Source: CAVPGP01 sp963718065
GTDB lineage: Bacteria > Actinomycetota > Thermoleophilia > Gaiellales > Gaiellaceae
DNA length: 64,000 bases
Reading direction: 5' to 3'
Assembly: GCA_963718065.1 (NCBI GenBank)
Contig: CAVQYE010000013.1
Location: 115,134 to 179,133 of the forward strand
Translations under genes and position numbers: made by a program
Notes under the pieces: model-generated
What the model was told of the DNA's origin: nothing
The model's input: only the letters and a program-made list of their open reading frames with translations
The model's database searches: none
Shown: positions 59,473 through 64,000 of the stretch, piece by piece
How the letters are laid out: every line of letters starts with the position of its first letter
Position numbering within the stretch: position 1 is the first letter of the stretch

Positions 59473-61578
59473 ATGCGTTTTATCGAACGACGCACGAAAC
59501 GAACGACGGCGAAGAGTGGGTGGAGGCAGCATGCACCGCGCGTCGCGGTGCTCGCAGTTCTGCTGCTCTCCCTCGTCGCGACGCTGGGCACGGTTCAGGC
59601 CCAGGCGGCGAAGAACGGCAAGGTTCTGATTCTCGGGTCGACCGTGACCGGCGGCGCCTCCAGCGAGGAGGCCCAATCGGCTTTGGCGATCGGCCTCGGG
59701 GCCGACGTGGTCTCGGACTCCGACTGGGCAGCGATGACCACGGGGCAGTTCGCTGCGTACCAGGCGCTGATCCTGGGCGATCGGACCTGCATCGGCCTCG
59801 GCTCGGGCGCCGCGACCGCAACGGCGAACAGCGCCGTGTGGGGCGCGGCCGTCGACGGCAACGTGATCGCAATCGGGACCGACGAGGTCTACCACTCGTC
59901 GCAGGGTGGCTTGCAGGTGACGAGGAACGGTGTCGCCTTCGCGGCCGATGCGGCTGACAAGACCGGGATGATGGTCTCGCTCAGTTGCTACTACCACGCG
60001 ACTGCGGCTGGCACACCGGTGCCGCTGCTCGATCCGTTCGGCGACTTCACCGCCACCGGGGTCGGGTGCTACAACGACGCTCACATCGTCGCGACCCATC
60101 CGGCGCTGACGTCGCTCACCGACAGCTCGCTGTCGAACTGGTCGTGCTCGGTGCACGAGGCGTTCGACTCGTTCCCGGACGAGTTCCTCCCGCTCGTGAT
60201 CGCGGAGGACACCGGCGGCTCACCGCTGCCAGGCAGCATGAGGTTCCCCGACGGGACGAGTGGCGTGCCGTACGTTCTCGCGCGCGGCGAAGGGCTCCGT
60301 CTCGTCCGCCAGATCGACCTGACGCCCGACAGCGCCACCAACCCGGTCGGCACGTCGCACACCGTCACGGCGACGGTCAGGGAGAACGGCGAGTCGGTCG
60401 TCGAGACCCGTGTCACGTTCACTGTCCTCACTGGCCCGAATGCCGGCGTGACCGGCTCGAGCTACACGGACGACGAAGGGCAAGCGTCCTTCACCTACGA
60501 CGACGAAGGCGGCGCCGGCACGGACACGATCCAGGCGACATACGTCGACAGGAGCGAGACACTGCAGGAGTCGAACGTCGTGACGAAGACGTGGGGCACT
60601 GAGGCCCCGCCTGCGGCCAAGCCGACTCCGCCTGCGGACATCGGCGTCACGAAGACGGACTCGCCCGATCCGGTGTCGGTAGGGCAGAACATCACCTACA
60701 CGATGACGGTCAAGAACTACGGGCCTGGCGTCGCTACCGGCAGCGCCATGACGGACACGCTTCCCGCGGGTGTCACGTTCCTCTCGGTCGCGACGACGAA
60801 GGGCTCGTGCGTCCGGGCAGGCGTCGCGGTCCAATGTGAGTTTGGAACGCTGGACGTGAATGAGGTCGTGACGGTCACGATCGTCGTCCGCGCCGACACG
60901 GCGGGCACGGTCACGAACACCGCAGGTGTCGGCACGACGGTGGCGGATCCCAACGTCGGCAACAACCAGGTCGCCTCGGCGGTCACGACGGTGCAGGGCC
61001 CGTTCACTCCACCCGTGGTCACGCCTCCGTCGGGTTGTTCCCTCGTCAGCGACATGTCGAGGGTCACCGCCGGTGTTCGTACGGTGATCCCCGTCACAGC
61101 CACGCATGACGACGGCTCACCTGTAGCGGGCGTGCGGGTCACGCTTCGCGGTGGCGCCGGTCACGCGACGGTGGTCACGAACGCGAACGGCGTGGCGAAG
61201 GTCACCGTGACTCCACCGCGCAGTGGCACGCCGATCGCGATCAGCGGCGCCTCCTGCGGAGGGGCGCTCGCCGTGCGGGCGTTGATCTCGAGCAGCTGTT
61301 CGGGGTTGACGGTGACGCCGAAGGCCGCAACGGTCGGTGGCCCGTTGAGCCTGACGGTTCGGGTGCGGATCGCGGGCAAGCCCGCTGTCGGCGTCCGCGT
61401 CGTCGCCCGCGGAGCAGGCGTGTCGCTCTCAGCCACGACGAACTCCGCCGGAATGGCTCGCCTGGCGGGCACGGCGACGAGCCCAGGGGTTGTGAGAATC
61501 TCGGCCCCGGGTGTCCTCACCTGCTCGAAGCGGATCGGAATCAGCGGTGCCTTCGAACCGCCGCAGGTCACCGGTTAG
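59473..61578 (+). CDS. Large secreted surface protein with Ig-like and DUF11 domains
   Basis: 701 residues. A signal peptide (about 23-47, ending VQAQA) follows a basic stretch. An N-terminal globular region (about 48-270; KVLILGSTVTGGASSEEAQ..., with Cys pairs) comes first, then a Big_1-like Ig domain (DLTPDSATNPVGTSHTVTATV), then a DUF11 domain (ADIGVTKTDSPDPVSVGQNI, TDTLPAGVTFLSV, GVGTTVADPNVGNNQV), then two more Ig-like domains without a cell-wall sorting signal. Such architectures are adhesins or cell-envelope scaffolds. Start ATG at 59473; an earlier start is possible. Confidence 0.85.
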   Translation: MRFIERRTKRTTAKSGWRQHAPRVAVLAVLLLSLVATLGTVQAQAAKNGKVLILGSTVTGGASSEEAQSALAIGLGADVVSDSDWAAMTTGQFAAYQALILGDRTCIGLGSGAATATANSAVWGAAVDGNVIAIGTDEVYHSSQGGLQVTRNGVAFAADAADKTGMMVSLSCYYHATAAGTPVPLLDPFGDFTATGVGCYNDAHIVATHPALTSLTDSSLSNWSCSVHEAFDSFPDEFLPLVIAEDTGGSPLPGSMRFPDGTSGVPYVLARGEGLRLVRQIDLTPDSATNPVGTSHTVTATVRENGESVVETRVTFTVLTGPNAGVTGSSYTDDEGQASFTYDDEGGAGTDTIQATYVDRSETLQESNVVTKTWGTEAPPAAKPTPPADIGVTKTDSPDPVSVGQNITYTMTVKNYGPGVATGSAMTDTLPAGVTFLSVATTKGSCVRAGVAVQCEFGTLDVNEVVTVTIVVRADTAGTVTNTAGVGTTVADPNVGNNQVASAVTTVQGPFTPPVVTPPSGCSLVSDMSRVTAGVRTVIPVTATHDDGSPVAGVRVTLRGGAGHATVVTNANGVAKVTVTPPRSGTPIAISGASCGGALAVRALISSSCSGLTVTPKAATVGGPLSLTVRVRIAGKPAVGVRVVARGAGVSLSATTNSAGMARLAGTATSPGVVRISAPGVLTCSKRIGISGAFEPPQVTG

Positions 61579-61800
61579 GACGATCGGGACGTTGCTGCTC
61601 GCGCTCACGGCTTTCACGCCGGGAGCGCGAGCAGCACCCCCGCTCGCGTTCCCCGCGGGCGGGACGCTGGCCTGGAACGGGCTGGCGGTCAGGAGCGCGC
61701 CCGACCCGTCGTCATCGCGCGTGGCGGTGCTCTACGAGTTCCGGCCCGACTATCGACCGCAAGTGGTCTTCGCACTCGGCGCCCGCACGGGAGCGGACCG
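61511..61800 (+). pseudogene. N-terminus of a secreted SH3-like/L,D-transpeptidase-type protein, cut at the contig switch
   Basis: A hydrophobic export segment (IGTLLLALTAFTPGARA) is followed by PLAFPAGGTLAWNGLAVRS and VAVLYEFRPDYRPQVVFALG, which resembles the N-terminal SH3-like part of secreted L,D-transpeptidases. The coding sequence stops making sense at about 61800, where base composition drops sharply. The start is uncertain: GTG at 61511 overlaps the previous gene by 68 nt, TTG at 61592 gives a very short signal. The catalytic part is absent. Confidence 0.5.
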
Positions 61801-61802
61801 AT

Positions 61803-63026
61803 GGTGATATTTTAGGAGTTGAAATCGGAAAAAAGACGTTGGAGGATTTGGCTAACTGGATAAAAGAGAACACTGATCCCCGAATATATCCCCAGATTTT
61901 AACGCATAAAGTGGATGGTAAGAATATAATTGAGATAGTAGTCAAGGAATCTGATGAGAAACCTGTATTTTCAATGGGTCATGTCTATCAAAGAGTTGGG
62001 AGAACCAGTCCAAGGATTTCCGTTAGCAAAATAAGAGAGCTTGCTAAACAAGAAAAGAAAACGTTGACATGGGATGCAAGAATCTGCGATGGCGCTAGCT
62101 TAAAAGACATCGATCAAAAGAAAGTTGATTGGTTTCTTGAAAGGCGTGAGAGTTATAGGAATGTTAAAAAGCCTGCTGATATGAGCATTGAAGAGCTTCT
62201 TGTAAATATTGGCGCTATTAGTGGAGAAGTCAGGAATCCGAACAAACGTGAGATCTTGTTCTTTGGGATAGAACCACAAAGATTTTTCATCAATTCTCAG
62301 TTGAGAATAGCAAGGTTCAAGGGGAAGCGATGTCACGCATCCTGTATAGGATGGATTGCAGAGGAACATTGTGGGAGATGCTTGAGCAGTCAGAGGAATT
62401 CATAAGAAGAAATATCAGACTTCTGAGCTATAGAGTGTCCACGAGTTTTCAGAGAGAAGATAAATTTGAATATCCGATTGACGCTTTAAGGGAAGCTATG
62501 ATAAATGCCCTGATCCATAGGAATTATACAGAAACAGCGGATGTCCGTGTCTTTATTTTCGACAACAGGATTGAGGTTATAAACCCTGGAAGTTTCCCTG
62601 AAGGTGTGAGTCCAGATGAACCAATCCACAAGCCTGTGAATCTCATTATCAGTCAACTTATATATGACGCTGGTTTTATTGAGAAGTATGGTTCAGGAAT
62701 AAAAATGATGAAAAGGTTATGCAGGGAGTGGGGAAATAAAGAGCCATATTATAACCTTCATCCACTTGAGACAAAAGTTATTTTTGATTCACCAATTCAG
62801 GAAACGACATATATAGACATAACCGATATTTCTGAAAAGTTGAATGAAGAAGATAAATGCTTTGTTTTATGCGACTAGGAAAGGACATATCACGAGAAAA
62901 GAATACATGGAAATGAACAAAGTGTCACATAAAACAGCTCATATGGAATTGAGCGATATGCTGGAAAAGGAATTTCTAATTAGAGAGGGTAAGGGTAGAG
63001 GAGTTAAATATGGTATAAAAAGGTGA
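61803..63026 (+). pseudogene. AlbA_2 (Schlafen)/RecG-like ATP-dependent DNA-binding protein, N-terminally cut and frameshifted
   Basis: AT-rich gene in three frames: DILGVEIGKKTLEDLANWIK... with FSMGHVYQRVGRTSPRIS (AlbA_2 domain), then after about 62325 a HATPase_c_4-like part (FEYPIDALREAMINALIHRNY, IEVINPGSFPEGV, FIEKYGSGIKMMKRL), then after about 62850 a helix-turn-helix tail (FYATRKGHITRKEYMEMNKV...). The first part of the AlbA_2 domain is missing exactly at the composition switch. Family members are putative transcriptional regulators or DNA helicase-like proteins common in archaea and anaerobic bacteria, not in high-GC actinobacteria. Confidence 0.75.
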
Positions 63027-63082
63027 CGATTAGGGTGACGATTAGGGTGACGATTAGGGTGACGATTAGGGTGACGATTATG
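63023..63082 (+). repeat. 12-bp tandem repeat, five copies
   Basis: GTGACGATTAGG occurs at 63023, 63035, 63047, 63059 and 63071 (the last copy diverges at its 3' end). In one frame it encodes RVTI repeats continuing the helix-turn-helix gene (to NGIMQKLNPDF...), in another it gives the stop at 63026. Related TGACGATT and TATCTGATG repeats reappear at about 63893-63945. Confidence 0.85.
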
Positions 63083-63128
63083 AATGGAATTATGCAAAAA
63101 TTAAATCCAGACTTCGGAATCAAAATAA

Positions 63129-63768
63129 ATGTCAACAGACTTAACTTTTATAACCAACGAAGAAAATCAGAACCTTAGAGATCCGTTCAATGTCCTGATA
63201 AAAGACACCCGTTTCTTTGATTGTCTCGTGGGATATTTTTATACCAGCGGATTCCATGCAATTTACAAGTCTTTAGAGGGGTCTCCGTAGCATCCGAACA
63301 GAAAATAGTGTTAAGGAGTGGAAGAAAAGCTAGAACACAGCAAAGATCAGCATATACAGAGGACAAAACCCAATCCATTTCTGTAACACTATCGATGGAA
63401 ATTACGGTCGTTTTCTTCCACAAGGAAAAACGCATAGGTTAGAGAACCCAATATTTATAATGGTTAGTGCGATGTAAAAATAATCCCACTATGCTTATAC
63501 CGACTTTCTGTTCCATTGCTACGGAAACGCCTTAGAGGGAACCGAGAAAGTAAGGATTCTTATTGGCATAAGCACAAATAAACAGGTCTATGACTTACTG
63601 GATAAGAGCGTAAGAGAAAAACAGCAAGAACTTCAATTCTCTCATGTGGAAGTCAAAAAGGAAGTTGAAGGCTTGGTAGAAAAAGAGTTTGAGGATTCTG
63701 AAGATAGCCATCACGTTAAGGCAAAGGTAGAAATGTTAAATATCTTCCCAAAAGGTAAACGATTATGA
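63129..63768 (+). pseudogene. Interrupted N-terminus of a PLD-like/Snf2-type helicase gene
   Basis: The ATG at 63129 opens a frame with NEENQNLRDPFNVLIKDTRF then FDCLVGYFYTSGFHAIYKSL, a pattern seen at the N-terminus of PLD-like nuclease/helicase proteins; it ends at 63290. After about 240 unrelated bases, coding resumes near 63520 as LEGTEKVRILIGISTNKQVYD...EKQQELQFSHVEVKKEVE and stops at 63766. TTAGAGGG is found at both edges of the interruption (63272-63279 and 63531-63538), so an insertion or rearrangement split the gene. The last ~230 bases (63770-64000) hold no clear gene. Confidence 0.55.
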
Positions 63769-64000
63769 TTAGATTCTTTCAGCAAATAAATGCAAAAATG
63801 CTTATTATAAACTTGTGTGAGACGTATGCAATGAATTTGCTAACGAATTGCAACGAAAAGTCAGAAAGGGCGGGGAAGGGGAGATCAACTCATTATCTGA
63901 TGATTATCTGATGAATTATCTGACGATTGCCTGACGATTTTTGACGAAATTATTGGGAGTATTTGCGACATTTAGGTGACATTATATGACATTTTTGTGA

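Noticed and set aside
59191..61800. tRNA-Arg as attachment site for the AT-rich segment
   Set aside because: 2.5 kb of ordinary high-GC genes separate them, and there is no integrase or copy of the tRNA 3' end at the composition border.
63023..63082. CRISPR array
   Set aside because: The 12-bp units are directly adjacent with no spacers and no cas genes nearby.

Overview
The window reads as a high-GC actinobacterial chromosome contig. Genes are tightly packed, many neighbours overlap by 4 nt, GTG and TTG starts are common, and the protein families (OpcA, caa3 oxidase, sigma/anti-sigma pair, many PQQ-type propellers and secreted cupredoxins) fit a deep-branching soil lineage such as Thermoleophilia (Gaiella or Solirubrobacter relatives). 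The lineage is inferred from gene content, not from a marker gene. From about 61.8 kb to the end the sequence becomes abruptly AT-rich with unrelated, broken genes. A gene is cut on each side of the switch, so the last 2.2 kb is probably a chimeric join or foreign DNA.

Layout. 0-5.6 kb: the end of zwf and opcA (oxidative pentose phosphate pathway), a secreted FN3-like protein, an amidase and a Nudix hydrolase. 5.6-9.7 kb: a caa3-type cytochrome oxidase operon (ctaC, ctaD, ctaB, a one-helix peptide). 10.4-15.0 kb: a MoxR / DUF58 / VWA operon of the Bat type. 15.0-18.5 kb: an HtrA-like protease divergent from an OmpR-type two-component pair, with four half-sites at an 11-bp period between them. 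18.5-28.4 kb: an amine catabolism region with a sarcosine/dimethylglycine dehydrogenase-like flavoprotein, a choline-kinase-like kinase, an APC permease, a glutamine-synthetase-like gamma-glutamyl-amine ligase, a gamma-glutamyl-GABA hydrolase, an aldehyde dehydrogenase and an SDR. A REP-associated tyrosine transposase (RAYT) sits inside this run, next to a tandem pair of REP-like repeats. A second pair with the same 77-bp spacing lies 20 kb away. 28.6-33.1 kb: a response regulator, a GST, a small cupredoxin operon, a 172-bp long inverted repeat and a sigma/anti-sigma pair.

33.1-41.2 kb holds the most striking system: six genes in the order MoxR, DUF58, membrane protein, VWA, small helical protein, VWA, running straight into a PQQ-type dehydrogenase. 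This matches the order R-S-A-C-K-L of the methanol dehydrogenase maturation genes of methylotrophs. Downstream (41-50.5 kb) are three tandem AOC-barrel-like secreted proteins, a second PQQ dehydrogenase, a cupredoxin-cytochrome c fusion that could take its electrons, and a third PQQ-type propeller. With the caa3 oxidase these could form a periplasmic alcohol- or sugar-oxidising respiratory chain. 50.6-61.6 kb: glpD, an SBP56/methanethiol-oxidase family gene with a membrane partner, a K+ channel, ZIP, CPA1 and CDF-type transporters, tRNA-Arg(CCT) and a large surface protein.

At least five otherwise intact genes carry single-base frameshifts (eight in all, mostly +1). This looks more like residual indel error in the assembly than real gene loss, and reading frames should be treated with that in mind.
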